A DNA stretch of 64,000 nt. It comes from Mansonella perstans. Taxonomy: Eukaryota; Nematoda; Chromadorea; Rhabditida; Onchocercidae. Position 1 is the first letter of the stretch, and each line of letters begins with the position of its first letter. Of this stretch, positions 23,813 to 37,646 are shown piece by piece. A model generated the notes under the pieces. It was not told where the DNA came from, did no database searches, and saw nothing but the letters and a program-made list of their open reading frames with translations. Position numbers and translations under genes: made by a program. The stretch is taken from the NCBI GenBank assembly GCA_037074765.1, contig JBAMDO010000014.1:186001-250000 (forward strand), in the 5' to 3' direction.

Positions 23813-25036
23813 GTAAGAAATGTTGCAATCATTTTTCTTTGATTTTACCTCGCATTTTTTTTAAAATGCATGATAAGATTATAATAACAATTGTGAATAA
23901 ATGTAATGAATCGATAGGACTATTTGTTTTAGTTTGAGAATTGATCAAATAGAAGAAAATAGTCTAATTCTTTTCAACTACAACAAAAACTGACTAATGA
24001 ACAGTCACAACTTAGACAAATTATCCGACATAATTTCTGGTTCATTTTTAGTTTTTGCTATGTTTGCTTAATTATTCTTTTAAACTTGACCGTATTTTTG
24101 ATGAGATTCAGTAAATTTGCAAAGGAAAGGATGTTTAAGATTTGATGAGATCCAATTTTAATTGATTGGATCGTTTCTGTTTCTCATTCTAAATCGTGGG
24201 GGAACTGATAGAAGTTCATTCTGCAGAGATCAAATAAATATGAATGTGTTAAAGAGGTTAAATGGAATAAAATCTGAAAAAAATCGAAATTAAAAATTTA
24301 ATTCCATTTTTTTCCCTTGTTTAAATGAAGTATTTTTACAATGATATTTTTCATCTCAAATGGCAAAAAGCAATGCATGCATCATGTTTTCATTCCTGTA
24401 ATAACATATGAATCATCTCTTTTTTCGTTTTTGTTTCAGTCGCTTTTCCTGGATTGAAATTGTCTCTAATGAATTTCTGAACTAATAATGGGAATAAAAC
24501 ATCAGTTCCTGCTATCAAGGAGGAAGGAAAATTTGTTAGCAGTTCATTCTGTTGTTCACAACTATTGTAGAAGTGATGATAACAGAATACTAAAATTGTC
24601 CTTAATAATTTTTAAATTTATCTGTAAGGAAACAAGTGCAGTAAAAAATTTTCCCGAGAGCACATTAATGAAATTATTCACGTGCTGAAAATTTAATTAG
24701 CTCTCATATGGTTGGTAGATTTCCAATTTCATTGGGAATCATTTATGTGCAAAAAACAAAAAATAGTTATCATTTAAAAGAAAAAACTAAAAGTATAAAA
24801 ATTTTTAAATGAATCGATTTTAAAAAATGACATGTAAGCTTAGCAAGAACGATAACTTACCAATTTTCTGCTGTAACTAAAAAAAAAAACTGAGAAAAAA
24901 TATTTTTATAATAATTTGAATGGATGCACAAATAATTTAGTTTCAGTCCAAATTCTACGATTAAAAAAATTTTTTTCGGTTTTGAGAGTTCTTTTCAGTT
25001 CATCAATTAATTTATTATTTCAATTTTGAAATTTAG

Positions 25037-25166
25037 AACATTACTTGATCAAGGACCCGCAGAAAATCAATACATCTATCATCCGAAAAATTTTTATTGG
25101 ATCACTAATCTTATGCCATCCACAGTAGTGCATATATCAAAAAAACTCTTCGGAACCGACGATTAA
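25037..25166 (+). CDS. Candidate terminal exon, unrecognised
   Basis: After AAATTTAG, one base completes a codon and the frame then reads TLLDQGPAENQYIYHPKNFY and onward, ending KKLFGTDD and TAA at 25164-25166. The composition is clearly more protein-like than the flanking AT-rich DNA. No family is recognised. A plausible gene in the spacer would run in the same direction as gene X. Confidence 0.4.
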
Positions 25167-26797
25167 TTTCGAATACTACAAAAATCGCCCATTGGTTGAA
25201 GAGTAAAGAGAAAAAGGTCTAGTAATAGTAAAAAGAGTAATTTTATATTTCAGTCCTTTTCTGGAATAATTTGATTAGTTTACTTACACATATGTATACA
25301 CATATATGCAGATACACATGTTCAATGTATTTATTACTTTCTAATGAATTCAATTATATTTGTTTTCATCGTTTTCTCTTCTTTTTTATCTTTTCTCTTT
25401 TCCATCCTTTATGATTTGTTCTAAGATTCAATTATTAAATTGGCCAGTTTGCTACCTAAAAATCATCTAGACTATTCATCAGATGATCAAATTTTGTTTA
25501 CTAATGTGAAATGGAACTGTTTTTTAAAATATTGATGATATTATTGCTGAAATGAATTTCGCACTCATTTCTTTTATGGAAAAAAAAAAAAAACTGAACC
25601 GAAAAGAAAATTATAATTAAACTTTTATAAGCAACTAAACTAATTAATTTAGTTTTCAATTACAGTTTTTTCTTCTTAATCTTCCAGCTAATTAATTATT
25701 AGGGCGAATGATACATATGCTGTCCTAGTATTTTTAACAGTAACATTCTTTGCTTCTCTAATTTTTGTTTTTCCCCAAATGTCTCCTACTTTTTTCTTCA
25801 TTTTCCAAGATAATTCTCCCACAAATTTATTTATTCTTCATGGTTTTTTTATATTTTTCCTTTTTTCGAGTCATAGCTTCAAATTATAGTTGCTTCTCTA
25901 TATTTTGTTTTTCAATGCTAGTTATTATACACTAAAGAGAAAATTTAAAGCTCACTTTTTGGTTAAGTTGCAAACTAAAACTGGTGGAAAAAATTCCGCT
26001 CTTACGATTTCTTAAAATTAAAATACTGGAAATCATAATGATAGAAATAGCATTGATAAAATGAATCATGCCTGTTTTGTATATAATATTTGTTTTAGAA
26101 AAAACTTTATGCGGCTTTTATATCATTTTTATCTTTATTCCACTTTCCTTACCAATCAATTCCTATGATCTTGTTTTTTCAATCTTGGAATTTGGACTAC
26201 AATTAAATAAGGAAAATTAGCAAACGCTGATTGGAACAAATTTATTTAATTATTCAATTAAGCAATTCAATAGAACAAATTCAATTTGTGTCATAAAATT
26301 GAATGATCTCTTATTTATTTGCATGGAAATCACAAATCGATTTCAATTCTCAGCAAATAAATTGAATAAACATACCATTTCAAATCAATATCAATCAATA
26401 GCAACAATGTAAACGAAAAACAAAATTAGTTAATAAATAATATTAATAAATAAATTCCAATTTGATTCATTGCACTGATTTTTCAGGAAAAATTTTTATT
26501 TTTATCAAAATTCCTGAACTTGAATCAACTTATACATTATTTCTGCTTTCTTATTGACAATATATCTTAAATATGTTTTAACCTTTTTTAGACTATGATC
26601 TGGAAAAAAAATTGCTTTGCAAATCTATAATAGAGTATTATTACCTCTTTCATATACATTTTATTATGTCAAATCCAGCTGCAATTTTTCGTGCTTATTG
26701 TAAGATTATTCTTCTACATTCTGGTTGGAAATTTTTTAAATAAATAGTTTAAAAACTTTATAAACAAATATTTCCATAAATAAATGGAAAAAATATA

Positions 26798-26803
26798 AAC
26801 ATA

Positions 26804-26836
<33 letters not shown>
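26798..26836. repeat. AT microsatellite at the inner end of the right arm
   Basis: A near-perfect (AT)n run interrupted once by AC. The left arm has a shorter, less regular counterpart at 21513-21540. It may have helped the inverted duplication or expanded afterwards. Confidence 0.8.
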
Positions 26837-27166
26837 CATACATGATTTTATTTTAAATTGAGGGAAGAAGGTTGAATATTTACAAACCAAATAATATGAT
26901 GCAAAAAGATTAGAAATTTTAATTTAGAAAAAAGTAATGAATTTCTAATCTTGAAAGAAAAATGAATGGATGTTCAAATAAATAATGGTTAACTAGAATG
27001 TTACTTATTGTACATTTGCGCTTCTTCAATTATCATATGTCTTTCGATTTCACATTTTAAACCATCAATTTCATTTCACTTAATATCCTTATTACACTTA
27101 TTATAACAAGGCCTGAAGCTCAATGATTACTTACATCATTTTTGCGCTGTTTTCTTTTCTGTAGAA

Positions 27167-30100
27167 TCACTGAAAATCACGGAAATGATGACAACTATGG
27201 AACATTGATTGTCCGTTAATTTGATTCGAATGATCGCTGTATTCACGACTATTATTAGCATACTGCGATGTATCGGTGGTCATTGGTTCAGTCTAAAATT
27301 CTGGAAATATTGTTAGCAACTAGAAATTGCACAATTGACTAATTTTAATTCAAACAACAGAATTGTCCTATAAAGACATATTATTCATTAGAATTTTACA
27401 AAAAATTATAATCAAATTGTTAAAGATTCTAATCAAAATAACCACTCTTCAGATGATCAAAAAGAAAAGTTAAAAAAAATAAATCAAAAAAGAGTTTGCT
27501 GAGTATATAAATTACTGCTTGATAAAGTGACTAAAAATTTGATCGATGAGAAAATCCATAGCAAGAATAGATAGTTTTCATCTAGTCAACCATTTAAATT
27601 ATTGAACTTTCACCTTCAACTTACTTTCTATAGCAATAGCACATAGCAAAATCACGTAAAACTGATCATGCAATCTAATTGCCGGCAAGGTCTTGAAACA
27701 TTTTAGGTAAAAATGATAGGAAAATGGTTACTTATTCAAAAATAAATCGATGTATTATTTAATTAACAATACGGAAATATTTTGAATGATTGCATGTGGA
27801 GAAACTGTTATTTATTGTTATTATTGCCGATTGTTTCATTGCTACTATTATTTGTTTATTTTTAGCGAATTGTAATTTCATTAGGTTTGATAGGATGTTT
27901 TGCCAATTTAATTTCAAAAGTACTAACATCTTGAGAAAAGCCGCGTAACATCAAATTCCGTTCCCGTCTCTCGTCTGGAAATGAAAATAATTTTTGCGAA
28001 TTGGACGATTCGCCATGGGAATTTGACATACGTCTATATGACCAATGAACCTGAAATATTTTATTTAAATGGTAAATATATCAAGTAAATTATAAAAATA
28101 ATGCTATTTACTTTTTATGTTTCCTTATCAATTAACTCTTTCATATTATTTGCTAATCAGTTAATCAGCTCGTTTGATAATACAGATATTACTGAAAGGA
28201 AAAAAGAAAATTCATTCAAGTATTTTTATTGTAAAAAAAGAAAAAATTCACAGTTTACGATAGCCAAAATTGTATTGGTCGCATGTGACTAAATTTCACA
28301 AAATTTGCTTCCTTTACTAGAAGATATTGCTTCTGATTACTTTCGCTCATAAAAGCGATAAATTCATCTATCGTAAAAATGATATATCAGCGTTGATACT
28401 GAATTATAATTGTCCGAATAAATGAACCTGATAAAGCGATATGTAACCACAGTTTCGTATCCTTAATCGTTCCACCATATTCAATGCTTGTAGTCGATTT
28501 GATGGATTTAATATGTTTCCAAATTCACAAAATAAAACGTATGCAAATGGACGAAAATCTTGTCTTCTAAAAATTATTCATCAAAGGCATTAAAAGTTTC
28601 ACTAGCTTCATCACGTTCAATGATTTAATTGTAGGATTTTAAAGAAAAGAAATTGTTCAAATTTCAGCTGTAAGAAAAAAAATTAGCGAAAAGTTCCGCT
28701 ACATTTTTGCCGAATTAAATTGAAGCTAATTTTAACGAAAAATCAATAATTTATACTTTGATGTTGGCAATTTATGCAATACAATTCGTTGTAAATTCCA
28801 ACTTCTTGGTGAATATTTATAAATTTCTCTTGCACCCGTCCAACTCAGCCATGATTTTTCAAGGTTTTCATGCTAAAAAACCTAATATGTTAGTTAAAAT
28901 TTTCGCACGCTATTATTAAGTTTAATTAACAATTAGTGATAGAGAATAGATATCGCTAGAAACTACTTTTAATTATTTCCATTAATGGCAAAAAGGATTA
29001 CAGCTCGAAAATTTGATATTCTTTATTAGTAATTGGGAACATTAGCTCTAGCACATTTGCATCAGCAATTCATCTTTGTTCAAATTTCAAAAAATCAAAT
29101 TCAGAAATATTTGACATGAAAATTTCACATTGACAATAATTGACTGCCTTAAATTGGCGTTAAAAAGTTGTTTTCTAAAATATTTTGAAATTGTTTCACA
29201 TTTAAATTTTTCAAACAAAGTTGAAAATTTATGAAAAAACAGAAAAAAGCTCAAAATACTCTAGTTTGTTCATCAAGAAGCTTGAATAATATAATAATAT
29301 AGCCAGCATGTCTGTGTGATGGTAATTTGTAACCCGCGATTGACGAAGTTTTTTGAATTGCATAAATTTCATCATAAGCACCTAAATTTTTAACTTTATT
29401 TTATTGAAAAATATTTGAAGTAGTTTACAAATTTCCTAGTTTTAAGAAAAACGGTTTTAATTTTTATCATTTTTCTAACTTTTCTTTAAGATTTATTTTA
29501 TATGTTATTTACGAAAAAGTATCAAGTTCAAATTTTTTCAAACGAAAGAAAAATGAAGATTAGCTAGAATTATTCACAGATATTTTTAAGAAAAGACAGT
29601 TATACCAAATTGTGATTTCGGTCGTCCGTGTATTTCACGAATTGTATGATCTATTTGCGCTATCCGTGTATTGTGATCGGGATTTTTGAACAATGCATAA
29701 TGCAAGTAATGGTACAATGCTACAACAAAATATTTCAGTGCTTGAATTAAACGTGCATCGAAATATCACGAATTTCATTTGTCCGAGTAATTTAGTTATG
29801 ACTAACATGTATTACACAAACTTGCTTGAAGGCTTACGTTTGGGATCAACACATTTCAATAAAATTCCTTCTGAAAAACACGGATTGCTACGAATTATGT
29901 TGCACTCTGCGATCGCTCCGTTCAACGATAATTCTACGGTTGATTGAGCAATTCTGCAATTGGTGAATCATTAGTAAGAGAAGAATGATAAATTGACAAT
30001 AACTTCCATGACTTCAAATCATATTCATTAATTGGTTTAGCTAACTACTTCAACTACTATATCCAATCATTTACATTTCCTATTATTTTATTCTCAAATT

Positions 30101-32945
30101 CCGATGAAAAATTTGGCGTTATTATTTTAGATTCTATACTCTATTGTTTTATTTTTGTGATACTTTGCTTTTGAGCATTATTATTACATTATTAACACTA
30201 TCACTTTATTATGCATAACTTTTTATTACTTTATGTCACTTCATTTCTCAACGTTTATTTCTATTTTGAGTTCTTCCTTACGAAAAATATTTTACGTTTC
30301 TACTTCATGATGCATTTCTTTTTAATGTTATTACTTTAAAACATAAATATTTAGCATTATGTTTTACATTACAATACTTTTACGTTATTACTTCAACGCC
30401 ACTATTTTATTGAGAAAATTTTTAACGCAATAACTTATAGTATATTTATTAACTTATTAAATCGACTTGCAACTTTTTTTCATACAGCCTTTTTGCTAAT
30501 TAGCATCAAGCTATAAAATTATTGCAATGAAATTGCAATTTTGCAATTTCCTTTCATCACTCTGTTTTTGCCAATTATTACTTATCTGTTACAATAAAAG
30601 GTAACAAATTTGTGTCTTCTTTTGTTTTTTACTTCAATTAAAATTAAAAAGTTTTAAATTTCAATTTGATTCATGATTAGAAAATTAAATCAATGAAATG
30701 AAATTAATTAGCGAAAAAAAGAAAAAGTAAGGAAAAGAAAAAACTAACCTGAATTGATATTTTCTTTCCATTCATCGTCGGGTCCTTTTCCTTAATTAAC
30801 ATCAATATTTCAGAAATTTGGAAAAAGAAATGGAAACGAAAAGGAAAGAAGAAAGTGAGGAAATGATGGAAAACGGAAAAACGGAGACATCAAAAAAGAG
30901 AGGAGAAATAAATTTTACAAAATTATTAAATTCAACAGAATGTTTCGAATGTGAGAAATGTTTTTTGAAAATTTCCTGAAATCCAAAAATCTGCAGAATA
31001 AACCAACTTGTTAAGTGAAATTTTTTTTTTAAATTAGCACTTAACAACAAAATTCTTCTCAGTTTCGGTAAAATTAACAATTGAAGAAAGAAAGATACAT
31101 CAGAAAGAGAGAAATTGCCAATTCATTGTTATTTGCAAATTACTCGTCAGGTTACTTTTGTCTCGCGGTATTACATTTTACTTCAATAAGTAATTCAACA
31201 ACAAAAAATGTACCAAATTAAAAAGAGCAAAAATTTTTCAAATAAGAAATATGCAATCTAGCAGAAACCAACACCAATTATATTTCGGACTTAAAAATAG
31301 TTCCTAAAGCTACTTTAATAATTAAAAATAATTTTACTTGCTATAAACTCAATTGAATTAATTTTGCATTTTCTCAATTTTTTGATAAACTTAACCTGTT
31401 GAAAAAATTACCAAATTTAATTTATTGAAATAAGAAAAATGAGCGAAATAATATGTTAAAATTCAAAAATATTCTGCTTGAGAATTCATTTATCATCGCA
31501 CTAAAATAATTAAATTAATTGATTCAAATTTCATATATGAAAAAGCTTTTAGTTCCAATTTATTTGCTTGAAATAAATTAATTTCAACTATGAAATATTT
31601 CATCAATGTGGTTTGTAAAATAATACAAGAAATCGCCAATTTTTCTTTCAACATAATTCCGTTCTCTCTCTCTCTCTTGCAAAGTATATTCTCTCCTTTC
31701 CCACTTCAATCATTCTTTTTTTTCTCATATGGATTTTTATTTCCTTTCAATTTTCTTTAAATTCTTAATATATCCATCATTTTTTCCACTTCACTCTTTT
31801 TCATTCCATTTTCATTCGAAGCAAAATTTTATGTGCATGATATTATTAGCTTATACGATTTTGCATGAAATATTTGAACTGATTTAATGAAATGTTTGAA
31901 TTAGTTTACATAAAATGAATGAACTGAGTTAAACGAACAATTTGAATTACTTTACACGAAACTTTTCAAATAATTTATATTTTTGTCAGCCAAAAGTGTT
32001 TTTTATGTTTAAAAAATGCGATGGGAAAGATTTGTATCAAAAATATTTGTGCTTTTCTTCAAAAACAATATTTTTCTTCTTAAGGGAATATGTATTTACA
32101 TGACTTTTTTCAGAAACATATAAGTCTGTTGAATGCATTTCTGTATGATAAATTACTCACAAATAATTGCTAGATTAATACACAATACTAGTAGATAACT
32201 AAAATTCATAAAAGTCCACGGTAATCTGACAAAGTGATGAAAGGAAAAAACTAATCGTTTTGCTCTTCTCTTTTGAACTTTGAACTCTTTCGAACTTTTT
32301 GTAAAAGCTTTTCCGGAAATTTTTTCTGTTTTTCATAACTTTCATAAGAATATAATGTCAATCACTAATTCTTTAGAATTTTTAATGACATATTTAAAAG
32401 AAAACTTTAAAATATTGGAAATGTCTATATTTTACAGGAAAATTTTGCAAAAAGAAAAGGAATATAATGGAAAAATAATTAGAGTTCATTTTTTACTGAA
32501 TTAAAACAATTTACTTCCCTAAACGTTTTGCATAAAGAATTGTTGTTTATAAGCAACATTAACACAGGGATGAATTGTTTAAGTGAGAATAAATTTAATT
32601 AAAGAACGATTAGTGAAGGAATAAATTTGAAAATGAAGAAATTTACGCGCACATATGATTAATGAAAGATCATTCAGAGTAAATCACATTTGATTGAATG
32701 AATTTAAAAAGCAAGAAATAAACAAAAATTATTTTATTGTAAAAACTTACCAAATCTGTTTCATTAATATGAAAATGTTGATGACTACTTGTTGGCCTTG
32801 GCCACATCAATGGTTGCCTAGAATTATCGCATTTTTTTAGCTCTTGAGCTGAAGCACTACGAAGCAGTTCAAAAGAGAAATCATTTCGACTAAGATTCAA
32901 TCGATTTGGCAAAAATCGACGCAGAAATTCGCGAATTGAATTCAT
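27167..32945 (-). pseudogene. Gene X copy in the right arm, exon 3 missing
   Basis: Exons in transcript order: 32945-32751, 30790-30749, 29953-29838, 29740-29606, 29381-29260, 28872-28757, 28566-28428, 28050-27928 and 27292-27167. Each has exactly the length of its left-arm counterpart and keeps splice signals and stop. The 107-nt exon 3 is not found in the replacement DNA at 30075-30615. Joining exon 2 to exon 4 shifts the frame and meets TAG after about 21 codons. The copy is therefore called a pseudogene. All other exons still look intact, so the loss is recent or an unrecognised substitute exon exists. It could also be a haplotype variant misplaced in the assembly. Confidence 0.7.
30075..30615. 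other. Replacement DNA in the right arm
   Basis: AT-rich sequence rich in TTATTA and TTTTAC words with no open frame or splice-bounded exon. It stands where the left arm has exon 3. The origin is unknown. Confidence 0.6.
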
Positions 32946-34160
32946 GGAGCATTGCGAATTCCGTGAAAAAGGTTTTTCTTTTTTTCTTTTCTTTTTTGTT
33001 TGGATGGATCCAATAACTGAAAATATGCACAAGAAAGTTGAAAATCAAAACTTAACAAAGCTATTCGCAAATGAGCATAAATGAATGGATCAGTAATTAA
33101 TAGGTATAAAAAAAAACATTCTTTTTTCCATTAAAACAAACTAATACGAATACGAATGAAAATTAAATGTCAAATTTTTCTTTAAAATTGGAATAAAATT
33201 TGTTATTGAAAATTTTTCTTGCCAATAAAAGTATCAGTAATATGTTTTGTTCAGAAAAATATGCACAAGAAAAAAAAGTGATTGTTTGAAGTACTTCACA
33301 AGTTTTAAATCAGTTCCTGCCAACAATTCTGCAAAATATCCTAAAGAAATGAAAAGAATACGAAGTGTTTAAATAGACGGATAAATAAAATATAGAAATA
33401 TCATTTTATATATAATGTATATTTATGCAGCATTGATTACAAAAACGGTTATCTAAAAGAAAAAGGAAGAAAAATTTAGGAAAAAGATGATAATAAGAAT
33501 TTATCCACTTACATACTTAATTAATTACTTTAAAAAATAAGAAAACGGAAAAAAAATAAGAGAAAGAAAACAATTTTTTTTTCGTCCAAATGAAAAAGTT
33601 TGAAATTTCATTAGCAGCAAAACTTAATCCCGTTCATCAGCTCCTTTCCTGCACCGCTATCTGTTTCCAAAATATTTATCTGGTTTATCAGATATTTACT
33701 TCGCTTCCTATATGCTACAAAGTTAACAATTGTTCACAAATATCGCCAACGAATTGCTTATTTGTTCTTTCTCGCTGCATTATTTGAAATTAAATTTAAA
33801 TTAAATTTTAGTATTATAAATCGAAAACATAGTGAAATCGATTCCCCAAGGCTATATAATAACATTTTGCAATGACTGCTACTAGCTTTCATACTTTTTG
33901 TCAAGAAAAAAAATTTCTCATAGCAACGACAATATAAAAATAAAAAGACCAAAATGTTTTTGCGCATGGATGATTATTACTTTTTGGGCTTTTAATCATT
34001 TTGGCCCTTAATCTCAGTTCTCTCTCACTCCATCAATTCCTCGTAATATTTCTAAAAGACTTTCAAAATTGAAATGAAAAATTCAATTTAAACATTCTAA
34101 ATTTTTTTTTGCATTGCTCAATGTAAATCTTTTTGATTGTTTTTCGCAGTAATAATTACA

Positions 34161-37100
34161 ATTAAAAATGAAAGTAAATGTTTTTCGACCAGCTTTTTTA
34201 TTTTTTACATAAAGCTGTGATAAACGTGTAAGATGACTGCTGACTGCTTAATAAAAAACAGACGGAATATTATATTAAAAAAACAAAACCCGAATTTGGT
34301 TTTCCGACAACAATAAACTATAATTTTTGCGCTTTGAAGCGTAAATTAGTTAAACGCAACTTTAATCAGCCGTCAATCAAACAGAAATAGCTTTAATTCG
34401 GACAAAATTAAATTGACTAATTAATGTTTCAAATCGAGATGAACTTATTGACTATATATTTTTATGCTATCCCATTCATTTTAAGCCATTCGCAGCTTTA
34501 ATTGGCTATTAATGCAAAAATAACCATAATTAACAAATGGCCAATCAAAAATTTTACTAGTTGAAACAAACAAAAATAGCTAAACGCTGTTTTAATTTGA
34601 TCAAATTAGTTGAACAAATAATTATTGCAAAAAACTTACGATATGATATATTACCAAAATATCACTATTGGTTTATCGTAAAAATGAATAAAAAGATTTT
34701 TAAATTCTTAAAATTAACTAATGAGTCGTAAGATAAATGAATGAATTAAAAAACTGAAATGAACAGAAGATTGATGACGATAGAAAAAAGGAAAGTTTTA
34801 CAAGAAAAACTCTCATTTAAATGGGCTTAAGAGGAAATCAATTTTGAGCATTATTAGTGTATACATGTTCATGTATAATTAAGATATTGCAACCATACTT
34901 CGCTATGATTGATTAAATTTACAAATTACAAAGACGTAATCGAAATTATAACTATATTTCCATATGAACAAAATCAATGGAACATTTTGAAAAAGTCCAG
35001 CATTTCTTGGTATAACTGAATGAATTAAGTATCTTGTTTCTTGGTATAATTAATTATCTTGGTAAGATACAATGGCATCTTAATATAGTCAAGAGATCAC
35101 AATCATATTTTGGTATAATTAAACTTACATGATATAAATTAAGATTATGACAGCATCATATCCTTAAAGCCTTTGCATTAATAATTTTATTTCACTTTGG
35201 GGAAAATTTTTGCAGATTATATTGCATTTGAAATTAAAAACAATAATTTACACAATCGATTTTACTTTACTCTTTCTCTTAATTTTTCAAGTTAAAGTTT
35301 TGGAAAAAAAATTGAAAAATAACTGAAAGAAAGTGAAAAAAAACGCAACAACTTCATTGCTTCAAGTCAAAAAAACATTCAATCGAACAAAAATAAATCA
35401 GAAATGACGAATGACATGTTGCGTTTGACATCGATTTTTGCTATCAATTTTCGTTAGAAAAAAAAGAGAAAGAATTCTTGTTTTGATTTTAAACATTTGT
35501 TGAAGATTTTAGTGAACAGGCAATCGTAGTAATGCTTTGAAATATTTAACAAACGATTAATTTCATCAATAGACTTTCGGGAAAATATATACACAAAAAA
35601 AAAAATAATTTTTCAACATCATTTCTCCGGAATTATCAAAATAATATTGTCTGATTTGACATATTCCAATCAATGTAATTCCCAGAAGGAATTCAAGGCA
35701 AAATAAAAAAACAAATCGACAAACGAAAATTAGATGAGTTTTTTCGTTCAATAAATTACATCAATTAATCATTTATTGTCTAGATTTTTGATTCATATTT
35801 TATCTCATAATGCGTGAAAAGTAAATTCTTTCATCTTTCTTATTGGGCAATATTTTATTAAACTTATTTTTAAATTGCATTTCTTATGTATACTGAATGA
35901 AATGAATTACATTCAGCTAGAATATGTATGTTTTCTGTGCTTCGTTTTAACTGCACTGTATTTTCCCACAGATAATTTAAAAACTGTCATGGATAATTAC
36001 ATCATTCGATTACACCGAATAATTACAGGACTATAATTGTAATCAGTTTCTAAAGTAGTTATGAAGAATAGAGTGAACTGCTAACGAATTGCCTCCCTCT
36101 TCTCATCCTGATAGTAGGAATTGATGTTTTATTCTCATTAGTTCAAAAATTCGTAGAGATAATTTCAATTCTGGAAGAAAATTGAAAGATGAGATAATTC
36201 ATACTTTATTACTGGAATGAAAAAGATGCTTGTATTATTTTGTTATTTGAAATGAAAAAATGCCATTATAAAAATACTTCCTTACTGTCTTTTTTTTAAA
36301 ATAAGAGGAAAAAAATGAAATCAAATTTTTCTTTTTTGAATTTCGATCGATTCCCTTTTCTAATGACTATATTCTTCTTTTTGTTTTGAAAGAAGTGTGC
36401 GAAGATGGCATGAAATTTTCCGTTCTATTGTTGATTTTCATTTTTTAAATATAATCAATTACGATTATTTTGATGGATTTTTTTAACATATCAGAAAAAA
36501 TGAAAATGAAAGTATTAAAAATTTCATTTTCTTTTTAAAAATAGCATTATTAAGAAGCAACAGACTTCCTGAAAGTTCGTTTTTTTTTCTCATTTTCTTA
36601 TTTGATTTAAAATTATGCTGAAATTTAAAGGAAACAAGAAATAAACAATAAATATTTGAGAAGACCAACTGAATTTTTTCCTTTCAATGGTATATTTTAA
36701 AAATGTATGATTTATTTACTTAATTCTCCATGGAATAATAATCTTTAAATATTGTCCCATTGGAACAAAAAAAAAAATTTCCAATTTACCTCTCATTTTC
36801 CTCTTCGTGTTGAAATTTAAAGAAATGAGGACGGAAAAATGGTTGTTTTTGCTTTTTAATCAAATTTTTTAATTTTTTTTTTTGAAAAAGAAGATTTAAG
36901 TAATAGAAAAAAGCGCACCATCTTTTAGTTTTTTTTCTTTCAACGTAGCGCTTACTCGATTTAATTTGAAAAATGAAGTAAAATCTGTTTTTTTTAGCTG
37001 ATATTTTCATGTGAAAATTTATTTTCATCGGCGCAAAAAAAAGAAAATTTTGAAAGTAAATTTTAAAAAAGGCGAAAAGATACGTATCAATAAAAGTAAA

Positions 37101-37646
37101 TTGTTCTCGAAAATTTTCAATGCAAGAATGATTATGTGATGTATTCAATAAATTTAAATAAAAAAAGAAATTTATTTTGTTTGTATAAATTGTTTTGTTT
37201 ATATAAATGATGAAGTTCACTGATTGAAATTGAACTATTTTGTAATTTAGCTATAACATTCACATACATCTTCATTAATATTAATGGCAAAGGTTATTTA
37301 TGCGATTGAATACATTCTTTTGTTGGTACAAAATAAATTTAATTGAAATTTAGAATAAAAAACAGGAAAAGTCTAATGAATTAAAATTGATAAATGTTAA
37401 AATTTTTTTCATAGAAAATTGATTGAAACTCATCAAAAATAAATATAAGTTTCAAGGAATAACTAAGTAAATATAGCAAAGCAAAAATGAAGCAAAAATT
37501 GTGCAGGCTGATTTGTATAACTTGTCACTGTTCACTAATTGGTCAGTTATTGACGGGGTTGAAAAGAGTTAGATTATCTTCATGTATTTGATCAGTACTT
37601 AAACTAAAGCAAACACATCCTATAGATTCATCTCACTTACTTATTC
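34161..37646. other. AT-rich region without a gene
   Basis: Nothing convincing is seen. Around 34290-34640 similar words recur at about 190 bp spacing (AAATAGCT, then TTTAAT, then AAATTA), possibly a worn tandem repeat. Around 34990-35130 TTGGTATAA recurs four times. The 144-codon minus frame at 37220-36786 is Lys/Phe-rich and is rejected as coding. Segment 36955-37180 is a diverged repeat shared with 22160-22345. Confidence 0.5.
36955..37180 (+). repeat. Dispersed repeat shared with 22160-22345
   Basis: Same-orientation partner of the repeat that follows the BEL/Pao fragment in the spacer. Here it lies about 0.7 kb beyond the low-coordinate end of the second BEL/Pao remnant. It may be a remnant of the same element family. 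Confidence 0.4.

Larger units (their letters stand above)
21591..26739. other. Spacer between the inverted repeat arms
   Basis: About 5.1 kb. It holds, in order, a BEL/Pao fragment (21699-22160), a dispersed repeat (22160-22345), a fragment shared with 47.3-47.5 kb (22375-22680), an orphan 7TM-receptor last exon (23028-23180) and two weak exon candidates (23770-23812, 25037-25166). The stretches 23.9-25.0 and 25.2-26.7 kb show nothing recognisable. Confidence 0.6.
26740..34160 (-). repeat. Right arm of the large inverted repeat
   Basis: Reverse-complement partner of 12890-21590. The inner end abuts an AT dinucleotide run at about 26798-26836. The outer end is near 34160. The arm is shorter than the left because 540 bp (30075-30615) stands in place of about 1.9 kb. 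Small insertions and deletions are scattered through introns, so the arms are not a trivial copy of one read. Confidence 0.9.

Noticed and set aside
12890..34160. Assembly artefact as the sole explanation of the inverted repeat
   Set aside because: Not excluded, but the arms differ by scattered small changes and a 1.9 kb versus 0.54 kb block, so a simple duplicated read or contig echo is unlikely. Haplotype misjoining remains open.
36786..37220. 144-codon frame on the minus strand, the longest in the window
   Set aside because: It is dominated by Lys, Phe, Asn and Ile from AT-rich codons, has no splice context, and overlaps a diverged repeat shared with 22.2 kb.
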